From positions 496,001 to 560,000 of the forward strand of contig JBAIAC010000216.1 of NCBI GenBank assembly GCA_037349315.1: DNA of 64,000 bases. Direction: 5' to 3'. The stretch comes from Chelydra serpentina (lineage: Eukaryota > Chordata > Testudines > Chelydridae). Position 1 is the stretch's first letter. Each line of letters starts with the position of its first letter. The notes under the pieces were generated by a model, which saw nothing but the letters and a program-made list of their open reading frames with translations, made no database searches and was not told where the DNA came from. The position numbers and the translations under genes were made by a program. This document shows positions 1 through 9,994 of the stretch, piece after piece.

Positions 1-2790
1 TGATCATGGGAGACTTCAACTTCCCAGATATAGATTGGAGAACAAGTGCTAGTAATAATAATAGGAGTCAGATTTTCCTAGATGTGATGAATTCCGTCAT
101 CAAGTAGTTGCTGAACCAATGAGGGGGGATGCCATTTTCGATTTGGTTTTGGTGAGTAGTGAGGACCTCATAGAAGAAATGGTTGTAGGGGACAACCTTG
201 GCTCGAGTGATCATGAGCTAATTCAGTTCAAACTAAATGGAAGGATAAACAAAACTAAATCTGAGACTAGGGTTTTTGATTTCAAAAGGGCTAACTTTAA
301 TAAATGAAGGAAATTAGTTAGGGAAGTGGATTGGACTAAAGAATTTATTGGTCTAAAGGTGGAGGAGGCCTGGGATTATTTCAGGTTAAAGTTGCAGAAG
401 CTATCAGAAGCCTGTATCCCAAGAAAGGGGAAACAATTCATAGGCAGGAGTTTTAGACCAAGCTGGATGAGCAAGCATCTCAGAGAGGTGATTAAGAAAA
501 AACAGAAAGCATACAAGGAGTGGCGGATGGGAGGGATCAGCAAAGAAACCTACCTTATTGAGGTCAGAGCATGTAGGGATAAAGTGAGACAGGCTAAAAG
601 GCATGTAGAATTGGACCTTGCAAAGGGAATTAAAACCAATAGTAAAAGGTTTTATAGCCATATAAATAGGAAGAAAACAAAGAAAGAAGAAGTGGGACCG
701 CTAAACACTGAGGATGGAGTGGAGGTTAAGGATAATCTAGGCATGGCCCAATATCTAAACAAATACTTTGCATCAGTCTTTAACGAGGCTAATGAGGATC
801 TTAGGAATAGTGGCAGCATGACAAATGGGAATAAGGATGTGGGGGTAGATATTACCATATCCGAGGTAGAAGCCAAACTCGAACAGTTTAATGGGAGTAA
901 ATCAGGCGGCCCAGATAATCTTCATCCAAGAATATTAAAGGAACTGGCACATGAAATTGCAAGCCCATTAGCAAAAATGTTTAATGAATCTCTAAACTCA
1001 GGGGTTGTACCGTTTGACTGGAGAATAGCTAATATAGTTCCTATTTTTAAGAAAGGGAAAAAAGGTGACCCGGTTAACTACAGGCCTGTTAGTTTGACAT
1101 CTGTAGTATGCAAGGTCTTGGAAAAATTTTTGAAGGAGAAAGTAGTTAAGGACCTTGAGGTCAATGGCAATTGGGACAAATTACAACATGGTTGTACAAA
1201 AGGTAGATCGTGCCAAACCAACTTGATCTCCTTCTTTGAGAAAGTAACAGATTTTTTAGATAAAGGAAACGCAGTGGATCTAATCTACCTCGATTTCAGT
1301 AAGGCATTTGATACAGTACCACATGAGGAATTATTGGTTAAATTGGAAAAGATGCGGATCAATATGAAAATTGAGAGGTGGATAAGGAACTGGTTAAAGG
1401 GGAGACTACAGCGGGTCATACTGAAAGGTGAACTGTCAGGTTGGAAGGAGGTTACTAGTGGAGTTCCTCAAGGTTCAGTTTTGGGACCAATTTTATTTAA
1501 TCTATTTATTACTGACCTCGGCACCAAAAGTGGGAGTGTGCTAATAAAGTTTCCGGATGACACAAAGTTGGGAGGTATTGCCAATTCAGAAAAGGATCGG
1601 GATATCCTACAGGAAGATCTGGATGACCTTGTAAACTGGAGTAATAGTAATAGGATGAAATTTAATAGTGAGAAGTGTAAGGTTATGCATTTAGGGATTA
1701 ATAACAAGAATTTTAGTTATAAGCTAGGGACACATCAGTTGGAAGTAACGGAAGAGGAGAAGAACCTCGGAGTCCTGGTTGATCACAGGATGACTATGAG
1801 TCGCCAATGTGATGTGGCCGTGAAAAAAGCTAATGCGGTGTTGAGATGCATTAGGCGAGGTATTTCTAGTAGAGATAAGGAAGTGTTAGTACCGTTATAC
1901 AAGGCATTTGTGAGACCTCATTTGGAATAGTGAGTGCAGTTCTGGTCTCCCATGTTTAAGAAGGATGAATTCAAACTGGAACAGGTACAGAGAAGGGCCA
2001 CTAGGATGATCCGAGGAATGGAAAACCTGTCGTATGAAAGGAGACTCAAGGAGCTTGGTTTGTTTACCTTAACCAAAAGAAGGCTGAGGGGAGATATGAT
2101 TGCTCTCTTTAAATATATCAGAGGGATAAATACCAGGGAGGGAGAGGAATTATTTCAGCTCAGTACCAATGTGGACACAAGAACAAATGGATATAAACTG
2201 GCCATCAGGAAGTTTAGACTTGAAATTAGACGAAGGTTTCTAACCATCAGAGGAGTGAAGTTCTGGAACAGCCTTCCAAGGGAAGCAGTGGGGGCAAAAG
2301 ACCTATCTGGCTTCAAGATTAAGCTAGATACGTTTATGGAGGGGATGGTTTGATGGGATAACATGATCTCAGTCAAAGGTCAATTAATTGCCATCAGTGG
2401 TAAATAGGACCAATGGTCAATGATGGGATGTTAGAAGTTACTACAGAGAACTTTTTCCTGGGTGTCTGGCTGGTGAGTCTTGCCCACATGCTCGGGGTTC
2501 AGCTGATTGCCATATTTGGGGTTGGGAAGGAATTTTCCTCCAGGGTAGATCGGCAGAGGCCCTGGAGGTTTTTCGCCTTGCTCTGCAGCATGGGGCACGG
2601 GTCACTTACTGGAGGATTGTCTGCATCTTGAAGTCTTTAAACCATGATTTGAGGACTTCAATAGCTGAGACATAGGGGAGAGAATTATTGCAGGAGTGGG
2701 TGGGTGAGATTCTGTGGCCTGCATTGTGCAGGAGGTTAGACTAGATGATCATATTGGTCCCTTCTGACCTTAAAGTCTATGAGTCTATGA
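1..2790 (+). mobile_element. LINE copy A, L3-like member of the CR1 clade, 5'-truncated by the window edge
   Basis: The element runs from an endonuclease remnant through a reverse transcriptase to a 3' UTR of about 430 bp. It ends in an 8-bp tail repeat (AGTCTATG, about 2772-2790), a 3' end of the kind used by CR1-clade LINEs for target-primed reverse transcription. The same 3' UTR recurs at 8951-9323, and its downstream part resembles 16460-16820. The tail differs from the ATTCTATG tail of the CR1s elsewhere in the window, so this is a distinct family. The clade is secure; the exact subfamily is not. Confidence 0.85.
3..2353 (+). pseudogene. Broken LINE ORF2: endonuclease C-terminus plus reverse transcriptase
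   Basis: ORF2 of a non-LTR retrotransposon nicks target DNA and copies the RNA into it. Positions 3-118 read an APE-type endonuclease stretch with GDFN; a frameshift near 118 moves to the frame that carries the rest. In that frame there are stops at 305-307 (TGA) and a double stop at 1928-1933, where the related copies read Tyr-Cys in PHLEYC. Between them lies a 534-codon open stretch with the RT blocks [20 protein letters not shown] and [11 protein letters not shown]. The catalytic box, FADD in the CR1 copies, is FPDD here (1550-1561). The C-terminal part (1934-2353) carries the QRRATRMIRG block. It is inactive, but the reading frame is old rather than shredded. Confidence 0.85.
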
Positions 2791-2871
2791 GTCCAGGAGC
2801 AAATATTTTTTAATAAATATGTCTTTTTCGGGGTAGTACTATATGTCTGGAGAATAGCTAACATCAAATTG

Positions 2872-3985
2872 TGACAGGATCCCTGGGTGCAGCCAGGGAC
2901 CATGGGACCACTGTGCCCCTTAACTCTCTCCAACCTAGGCTATCTCTCACAATGTCTTGCTAGTGACCATCAGAAAACCCCTCCAGGTGCTGTTATCACC
3001 GCACACCCAGCTAGATTGCATGAATGCTCCCAGAGCCACTCATGAATCACACAGAGAAAGGCACCAGAACCAAATCTCCCCAGCTCCCAGCACTGTACCT
3101 CAGGAATATGGCATCTTGCACTGCTCCAGACAAGCAATGCAGATTTATTAATTGAACTTCATCTGTGGAAAGTGGATATACACCAGCCTTTGCAAAACCT
3201 GAGCAGATTTGCCACACACTTCATATAAACACACTGGTAAAGATAAACAGTAAAACAAATTTATTGACTACAAAAGATAGATTTTAAGTGATATTAAGTG
3301 ATAAGCAAAGTCAGAGTTAGTTACCAAAATTAAAATAAAATATAAGCATGCATGCAGTCTAAACTCTCAACCCTATTAGACTGGGCAACATCAAGATTAA
3401 GCAGTTTTTCTCACCCCGCTGGATACTGCAGTCCTTAATATACAGTTTTGTCCCTCAAATCTGGGCCAGTCCCCTCTGCTGGAGTCTTCAGAGTGTCCTT
3501 GTTGCTTGCAGCATAGGCAGGTGAAGGAGAAAGGCCCAGAATGGATCCCCTGTGTTCGGTTTTATACCCTCAGTCCATGTGATTGGAAAACACAAGTCCA
3601 GGCATGTCTGGGGTCATTGCGGAGTCTCCAGGCAAGGTTGAGCAATTTCCCCTGGTTGAGGCTTCATGCAGGTGAGTCATTGAATTGTAGCTCCTTTGCT
3701 GGACAATGGTTGTTGATGGGTTGATTGACACCCCGCCCGGGAGTTGGTAACTTTCCTTGCTGTTGCCTCTGGAGAGATAATATATGGCTGATTCCCCAAC
3801 TTACAGCATGTTTTAGTGACAATCATACTACACAATTCTCATAACTTCATATGCATTAATGATATACATATATGGATAGAGAAATGACTTTCAGCAGATC
3901 ATAACCTCTCCCCTATTACCTTACAAGGTGTGCTTTATATGTAAGACCACGATTATATAAAAATGAGGAATATGGGGGGTTCCAG
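2872..3985. repeat. LTR-like interspersed repeat, family not certain
   Basis: The stretch starts TGTGACAGGATCCC and carries an A-rich block near 3240-3350 (ACAAATTTATTGACTACAAA) that resembles the 50937-52010 repeat in layout, with an AATAAA signal on the minus strand. No protein-coding block is visible. I read it as a solo LTR of an endogenous retroviral or gypsy-type element, but no flanking duplication was found, so the boundaries are approximate. Confidence 0.45.
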
Positions 3986-4015
3986 GATGCTCTCCCAAAG
4001 TATAGAAGAGCACAC

Positions 4016-5175
4016 ATACCTATATTTAAGAAAGGTGGGAAATGTGATATGGGCAGTTACAGACCTTTTAGTGTGATCTCAGTAGCAGGCAAGGTTTTAG
4101 AACAAATTGTGAAGGAAAGAATAATTAAATTAATAGAGGTAAATGGTAAAGGGGACGTAATTCAACATGGGTTTACCAAAGGTAGATCATGCTACAGACC
4201 CTAAACTGATTTCCTTCTTTGAGAAAATAACTAAATTTTTAGATAAGGGAAGTGCAATAGAGAGCAGAAGGCAACAGGTTGTGCTGAAAGGTGAATTACT
4301 AGACTGGCGAGAGGTTACTAGTGGAATTCCTCAAGGATCAGTCTTGGGACCAATCTTAGTCAATATTTTTATTTATGACCTTGGCTCAAAAAGCAGGAAT
4401 GTGCTAATGAAATTTGCTGATGGTACAAGGTTGCAAGGCATCATCAATATGCAGGAGGATCAGAATACTATACAGGATGGTCTGGATGACCTTAAAGACT
4501 GGAGTGACAAAAATTGGATGAAATTCAATAACACAAAGTGCAAGGCTTAGGATCTAATAATAAGAATTTATGCTATCAGCTGGGGGTTCATCAGTTAGAA
4601 GTGCTACAGGAGGAGAGAAACCTGGGTGTGTGGGTCGATCATAGGATGACTATGAGTCATCACTTGTGATGCAGCTGTGAAAAAGGCAAATGTGATTCTA
4701 GGATGGATCAGGTGAGGCATTTCCAGTAGAGATAGAGAAGTATTAATGCCATTGTACAAGGCACTGGTAAAACCTCATTTGGAATACTGTGTACAATTCT
4801 GGTGACCCATGTTCAAGAAAGATTAATTTAAACTGGAACAGATACAAAGAACAGCTACTAGGCTGATCAGGGGAATGGAGGACCTGTCTTATGAGAGGAG
4901 ACTAGAAGAGTTTGGCTTGTTTAGTCTAGCAAAAAAGAAGATTGAGAGGGGATATGATTGCTCTCTGTAAATACATTAGGGTGAAGAACACCAGGGAGAG
5001 TGAAGAGCAACTTAAGTTAAAGGACAATCTTGGTACAAGAACAAATGGATATAAACTGGTCATGAATAAATTCAGACTGGAAATTAGAAGAGGGTGTCTA
5101 ACCATCAGGTGGGTAAGGTTCTGGAACAACCTCCCAATAGGAGTTGTGGGGACAAAAAACGTAATTAGTTTTTAG
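4016..5175 (+). pseudogene. LINE reverse transcriptase remnant
   Basis: Several frames together read the RT palm and thumb of a CR1-clade ORF2: a KKGGK..YRPF block near 4030, QHGFTKGRSC near 4162-4192, [10 protein letters not shown] near 4322-4355, then the catalytic box as FADG (4413-4424), with the second Asp lost. Stops and frameshifts are frequent, for example after 4547 and around 4670. The C-terminal basic block continues to 5175. It is non-functional. Confidence 0.75.
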
Positions 5176-5218
5176 AGAGAGCTGAATACATCTATGAGTG
5201 CAATTGAATGACAGGGTG

Positions 5219-5804
5219 CAGGGCTGTAACGAGGGCAAGGCGAGTGAGGCACTCGCCTCGGGGCGCACTGCTGGCAGGGGCGCAAAAGCCTGCTGCCAGG
5301 GGCGCGCCTGTCCTCCCCCGCCGCCGAAGCCACCCCCGCTTACCTGCGGGAGGAGTGTGTGGAGAAAGCCCCCTCCGCCGAATTGCCGCCGACACCGGCG
5401 GACCCTCCCGCAGGTAAACGGAAGCGGCTTCGGCAGCAGGGCAGAAGTGCTGCTAATAATACCCTCTGCCGAAGCCGGGGGAGGGTATTATTAGCAGCAC
5501 TTCCGCCCTGCTGCCGAAGCCGCTTTCACTTACCTGCGGGAGGTCCACCGGTGCCGCAGCTTCCGTGGCAATTCGGTGGAGAGAGCCTTCTGCACACAGA
5601 GCGGCGGACCTCCCGCAGGTAAGCGGAAGGGACTTCGGCAGCTGCTAAAAATACCCTCCGCCGAACTGCCGCTGAAGCCGCTTCCGCTTGCCTGCGGGAG
5701 GTCCGCCGGTGCTGCAGCTTCGGCAGCAATTCGGCGGAGGGTAAGAGCCCCTAGGAATTTCTGCGCCCCTGCCTCGGGTGCAGAAATTCCTAGTTACGGC
5801 TCTG
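5219..5804. mobile_element. Non-autonomous hAT element built from GC-rich hairpins
   Basis: The termini are CAGGGCTGTAACGAGG and, on the other strand, CAGAGCCGTAACTAGG, matching hAT CAG..CTG ends. Degraded 8-bp flanks (5211-5218 and 5805-5812) lie in the LINE 3' UTR, which resumes on the other side. The interior holds no protein but two hairpins: arms 5404-5466 and 5481-5543, and arms near 5605-5630 and 5678-5703. Both use a shared CCTCCCGCAGGTAA unit. Confidence 0.6.
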
Positions 5805-6109
5805 ATGGGGTTGCTTGTGATGGTAGGGGGAAGGGCTCAACAGCCCTGGAGCTTGCTTCTGGTTTATGTCTTATGTTCCTAAAGCTCATGCTTCATGTTT
5901 CAGCTGGCCAGCAGCAGGGATCAGGAAGGGATTATTTCCCCGCCAGTGTATTCTGTTTTTTTTTTACCTCCTTCCTCTAAGGCTTCAAGGATGCCCACAG
6001 TTGGAGATGGGACATTGGATGGGGCAAGTCAGGACTCTGAGTTAGCACTGAACATTATCTCTCAGGTACTTGGCTGGCTGGTTCTTGCTCACATGCTCAG
6101 GGTCTAACT

Positions 6110-7500
6110 CAGGGGTCGGCAACCTGCGCCATGCGTGCCAAAGACAGCACGTGAGCCGATTTTTAGTGGCACGCTGCTGCCTGCTGGCCCCGCTCAGCCC
6201 ACTGGCGGCTGGGACCCAGGCAGGCAGCAGCGTGCCATTAAAAACCCTTCCCGGCCCAGCCCGCTCGTCTCTGCCACCTGCTCACCGCTCTTTCCTGCGG
6301 GGGCAGGAGGCAGAATTTTGGTCCTCCCAGCTTCTGCTGCAGGGCAGGCTCTGCAGGCAGCCAAGGTCCTCCTCCCCGGCCTCTTCCCTGAGCATGCTGG
6401 GTTCCCGCACCTCCTCCTCTCCCTCCCTGCCGCCGATAAGCTGATGGCTCTTGCGAGGAAGGGGGAGAAGCAGAGCCGCAGCACGCCGCCGCTCGCTGCT
6501 CCAGAGAAGAGGCAGGGACGGGGCCTTGGGGAAGGGGGTGGAATCAGGGCATACCCCCTCCAACCGCCATGAGCCGAGCCCACACCCCCAGCCCTCTGCC
6601 TTGAGCCCGGCACTCCCACACACTCCCCAGGGCTCTGCCCTTACCCCTGAACCCCCCTCACAAACACCCAGCCCTCTGCCCTGACCCCTGCATCCCCCAT
6701 GACCCCAGCACTGACTCCTGACCCCCTCACACACATACCCAGCCCCCCCACACCCCATACCCTGACTCCTGCACCCCCTCACACCTCCCAGCCCCCGTCC
6801 TAACTCTTGCACCCCCCCACATCCCCACCCCCACCCTGAGCACCACATGGGAGCTCCTGCACACACACACCCCACATTCCCACCTGCACCCCTAGCACCA
6901 AATGGGAGCTGTCCAGGTAAGCACTCCACACCCAAACCTCCTGCTCCCCCTCCCTCATTCTAGCTCCTGGCCAGACCCTGCACCCCAACCTGCTCCTTCA
7001 CCCCCAGCCCTGTTCTCAGTGCAGAGAGAGACAAAGAGAATGGGCTAGAACCAGGGAGAAGGTAGGTACCCACTCTTTGTGGGCAGGGCCCCGGCTGGAA
7101 GGAGCCAGCGGACAGAACCCCAGACTGGCAGCGGGATGCGCCGCTCAGCCCGCTGCCGGTCTGAGGTTCTGGCTGCTGGCCCGTTGCCTGCCGGGGTCTA
7201 AGCCATAGGCCCCGCTCAGCCTGCTGCCCGCCTAGGTGAATGGAACCACAGGCCGGCAGCGGGCTGAGCGGGCCAGCGGCGTAAGATCAGCATTTTAATT
7301 TAATTTTAAATTAAGCTTCTTAAACATTTTGAAAACCTTGTTTACTTTACATACAACAATAGTTCAGTTATATAATATATAGACTTATAGCGAGAGACCT
7401 TCTAAAAAACGTTAAAATGTATTTCTGGCATGCTAAACTTTACATTAAAGTGAATAAATGAAGACTCGGCACACCACTTCTGAAAAGTTGCCAACCCTTG
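6110..7500 (+). mobile_element. Non-autonomous hAT element, copy 1 of an inverted pair
   Basis: It starts CAGGGGTCGGCAACCT and ends CAACCCTTG, inverted ends of hAT type. The middle is GC-rich with degenerate CCCCAGCCCTCTGCC-like tandem units; the last 230 bp are AT-rich. There is no transposase. Its flanks do not match each other (GTCTAACT left, CCCTACAC right), but they match the flanks of the inverted copy at 16821-18189 in exchanged order. Orientation is assigned arbitrarily. Confidence 0.7.
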
Positions 7501-7866
7501 CCCTACACTTTGAATACTCAGCAATGCAAAGTGAGGGCAAAGAGGATGTAAAATGCTGCTGCCAGTGTGTGCAACTGGAGTTTTCTTATTTGGTAGCATT
7601 TTACTGCACTGACGCATTACTGTTGCTCCCCACTGAGCTGGGCTAGCAGAGGATGCTACAGTTCATGATTGTGATCCATTGGCAAAACTGCCAGGAGTGG
7701 TGCTGGGCAGGTGGCAATACTGGTCGGGAGTACATTGCATCAGCAGAGATTGCATGGAAGTGCGCACCCAAAGCCTGTCTTTAACCAGCAAATGAGCCCT
7801 GACTAATCACTCAATGACTAAAAAGAAATGTTTCTGTGCACTGCTGGGAATTGCCCACGTTCGGGG
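7501..7866. other. Unassigned spacer
   Basis: No reading frame, repeat end or tandem structure that I recognise. It begins with CCCTACAC, one half of an exchanged hAT target duplication. Confidence 0.5.
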
Positions 7867-8058
7867 GGGGGAGGGATAGCTCAGTGGTTTGAGCATTGGC
7901 CTGCTAAACCCAGGGTTGTGAGTTCAATCCTTGAGGGGGCCATTTAGGGATCTGGGGCAAAAATTGGGGATTGGTCCTGCTTTGAGCAGGGGGTTGGACT
8001 AGATGACCTCCTAAGGTCCCTTCCAACTCTGAAATTCTATGATTCTATGATTCTATGA
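7866..8058 (+). mobile_element. Tortoise-type tRNA-derived SINE with CR1 tail
   Basis: The 5' part is tRNA-like, with a Pol III A box TAGCTCAGTGG (7877-7887) and a B box GAGTTCAATCC (7920-7930). The 3' part (about 7965-8058) is the CR1 3' UTR end, finishing in ATTCTATG repeats. This chimera matches the known tortoise Pol III SINE, which borrows the CR1 tail for retrotransposition. Further copies on the minus strand lie at 44413-44590 and, as fragments, at 42895-42980 and 60593-60627. Confidence 0.85.
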
Positions 8059-8154
8059 ATGAACTGTGGGAAGCTTCTGCTGCTGTCCAGCATCATCTCT
8101 CAGCCCAAGACTTCAGAATCAGGGTCCAAGGAGTTGTCAGTGAGAGGTTGTTCA

Positions 8155-8246
8155 TGGAATCATAGAATCATAGAATCTCAGGGTTGGAAGGGACCTCAGG
8201 AGGTCATCTAGTCCAACCCCGTGCTCAAAGCAGGACCAACCCCAAC
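8155..8246 (-). mobile_element. Short CR1 3' end
   Basis: Reverse complement of the last 90 bp of CR1: ATCATAGAAT tail repeats, then the GGTTGGAAGGGACCTC block. It is severely 5'-truncated, as most CR1 copies are. Confidence 0.8.
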
Positions 8247-8950
8247 TGTTCCCTCTAGACAGTTGCTGGAGGTAATTTACCAACAAAAACTGTATGTCTA
8301 CACTATGAAATTAGTCCTATTTTACAGAAATCGATTTTTGGGAACTGATTGTATAAAGTTGAGAGCGTGCGTCCACACTAAGCACATTAAGTCGACGGAG
8401 TGAGTCCACAGTACTGTGGGAAGCATCGACGTTCCGAGCGGTGCACTGTGGGTAGCTATCCCACAGGTCCCGCAGTCCCCGCTGCCCATTGGAATTCTGG
8501 GTTGGGCTCCCAATGCCTGATGAGGCCAGAAATTTGTCACAGGTGGTTTTGGGTAAATGTCGTCAGTCAACCCTCCCTCCCTCTTTGAAAGCAACGGCAG
8601 ACAATCATTTCACACCCTTTTCCCTGGATTGCCCACGCAGATGCCATAGCGCTGCAAGCATGGAGCCCGATCAGCTCACCACAGCAGTTATGACCATTGT
8701 ATACACCTTGTGCATTATCGTGCAGTTTATGCAGAACCTGAAAAAACAGGCGAGGAGGTGACGGTAGCATGGTGACGAAAGTGATGAGGACATGGACACA
8801 GACTTCTCTCAAAGCACGGGTCCTGGCAATTTAGACATCCTGGTGGCAATGGGGCAGGCTCATGCCGTGGAACGCCAATTCTGGGCACGGGAAACAAGCA
8901 CAGACTCCCCCTTACTCTCACAGAGATTGTGGAGCACACAACAAGCAGCA

Positions 8951-9323
8951 ATGGCCAGTGATGGAATGTTAGAAGTTACTACAGAGAACTTTTTCCTGGG
9001 TGTCTGGTTGATGAGTCTTGCCCACATGCTCAGGGTTTAGCTGATCACCATATTTGAGGTCAGGAAGGAATTTTCCTCCAGGGTGGATTGGCAGAGGCCC
9101 TGGAGGTTTTTCGCCTTCCTCTGTAGCATGGGCAAGTGGGCTGGAGGATTCTCTGCATCTTGAAGTCTTTAAACCATGATTTGAGGACTTTAATAGCTGA
9201 GACATAGGTGAGAGGATTATTGCAGGAGTGGGTGGGTGAGATTCTGTGGCCTGCATTGTGCAGGAGGTCAGACTAGATGATCATAATGGTCCCTTCTGAC
9301 CTTAAAGTCTATGAGTCTATGAG
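8951..9323 (+). mobile_element. LINE 3' UTR fragment, same family as copy A
   Basis: Nearly collinear with 2413-2790, including the GAACTTTTTCCTGGGTGTCTGG stretch and the AGTCTATG tail at 9307-9323. It is a 5'-truncated insertion inside the Harbinger transposase gene. Confidence 0.8.
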
Positions 9324-9366
9324 TTTACTCACTTGTTCAGACCTCAGCAAAACCAATATTCCCATT

Positions 9367-9673
9367 AGCAAAAAGAAAATAAGAAAGAAATACTAGTGGC
9401 ACCTTAGAGACTAACAAATTTATTTCAGCATAAGCTTTCGTGGACTACAGTCCGCTTCGTCGGATGCATGGAATGGAACACTCAGTGAGAGGATATTTAT
9501 ACATATTTATACCTCTCACTGAGTGTTCCATTCCATGCATCCGACGAAGCGGACTGTAGTCCACGAAAGCTTATGCTGAAATAAATTTGTTAGTCTCTAA
9601 GGTGCCACTAGTATTTCTTTCTTATTTTCTTTTTGCTGACACAGACTAACACGGCTACTACACTGAAACCTGT
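9367..9673. mobile_element. Penelope-like fragment forming a perfect 126-bp palindrome
   Basis: Arms 9367-9492 and 9512-9637 are, by eye, exact reverse complements around a 19-bp AT-rich spacer; a 36-bp tail (ACGGCTACTACACTG) follows. A 13-bp duplication, CAATATTCCCATT (9354-9366 and 9674-9686), flanks the insert and lies in transposase codons. Each arm holds a hammerhead-ribozyme-like core: CCGACGA, a stem, GAAA and a short hairpin. The assignment to Penelope-like elements is inferred from this core and the mode of duplication. Confidence 0.55.
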
Positions 9674-9994
9674 CAATATTCCCATTGTTATTGCTGCTTG
9701 TTGTGTGCTCAACAATCTCTGTGAGAGTAAGGGGGAGACGTTTATGGCAGGGTGGGAGGTTGAGGCAAATTGCCAGGCCGCTGATTATGCGCAGCCAGAT
9801 ACCAGGGCGATTAGAAGAGCAGAGCAGGATGCGCTGCACATCAGAGAAGCCTTGAAAACCAGTTTCATGAATGGCCAGTGTACGGTGTGACAGTTCTCTT
9901 TGTTTCTCCTTGATGAAAACGGACCACTTGATCCACTCCACTTCACTTTAAGCCTACCGCCCTCCCCCGTTCGATCACCGCAAAGGCAATAAAA

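Larger units (their letters stand above)
4010..6109 (+). mobile_element. LINE copy B, L3-like, interrupted by a hAT and cut by an inversion breakpoint
   Basis: This is a second, more decayed copy of the copy A type. RT homology runs from 4016 to about 5175, then 3' UTR to 5210; a hAT sits at 5219-5804 and the 3' UTR resumes at 5805-6109. It stops at GTCTAACT, where the hAT at 6110 begins. The missing 3' end of this 3' UTR is found inverted at 16460-16820, next to the partner hAT copy. Confidence 0.75.
8660..9890 (+). pseudogene. Harbinger transposase remnant with the catalytic core deleted
   Basis: The N-terminal part (8660-8900) starts MEPDQ and reads the same acidic, Arg-rich leader as the 42651-41356 copy. 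The C-terminal part resumes near 9327 (SDLSKTNIPI), is split by an insertion at 9367-9673, and ends with the GWEVEANCQAADYAQPDTR block at 9890. The region that would carry the DDE residues is gone. A 50-bp piece of the C-terminus lies inverted at 8902-8952, at the deletion junction. Confidence 0.75.

Noticed and set aside
6194..6988. Gly/Cys-rich and Pro-rich open frames up to 217 codons, and their mirror at 17228-17928
   Set aside because: They overlap one another on both strands of the hAT tandem interior and differ between the two copies.
7866..7945. Possible tRNA gene
   Set aside because: A and B boxes are present, but it is fused to a CR1 tail and repeated in the window; no good acceptor or anticodon stem can be drawn. 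It is a SINE.
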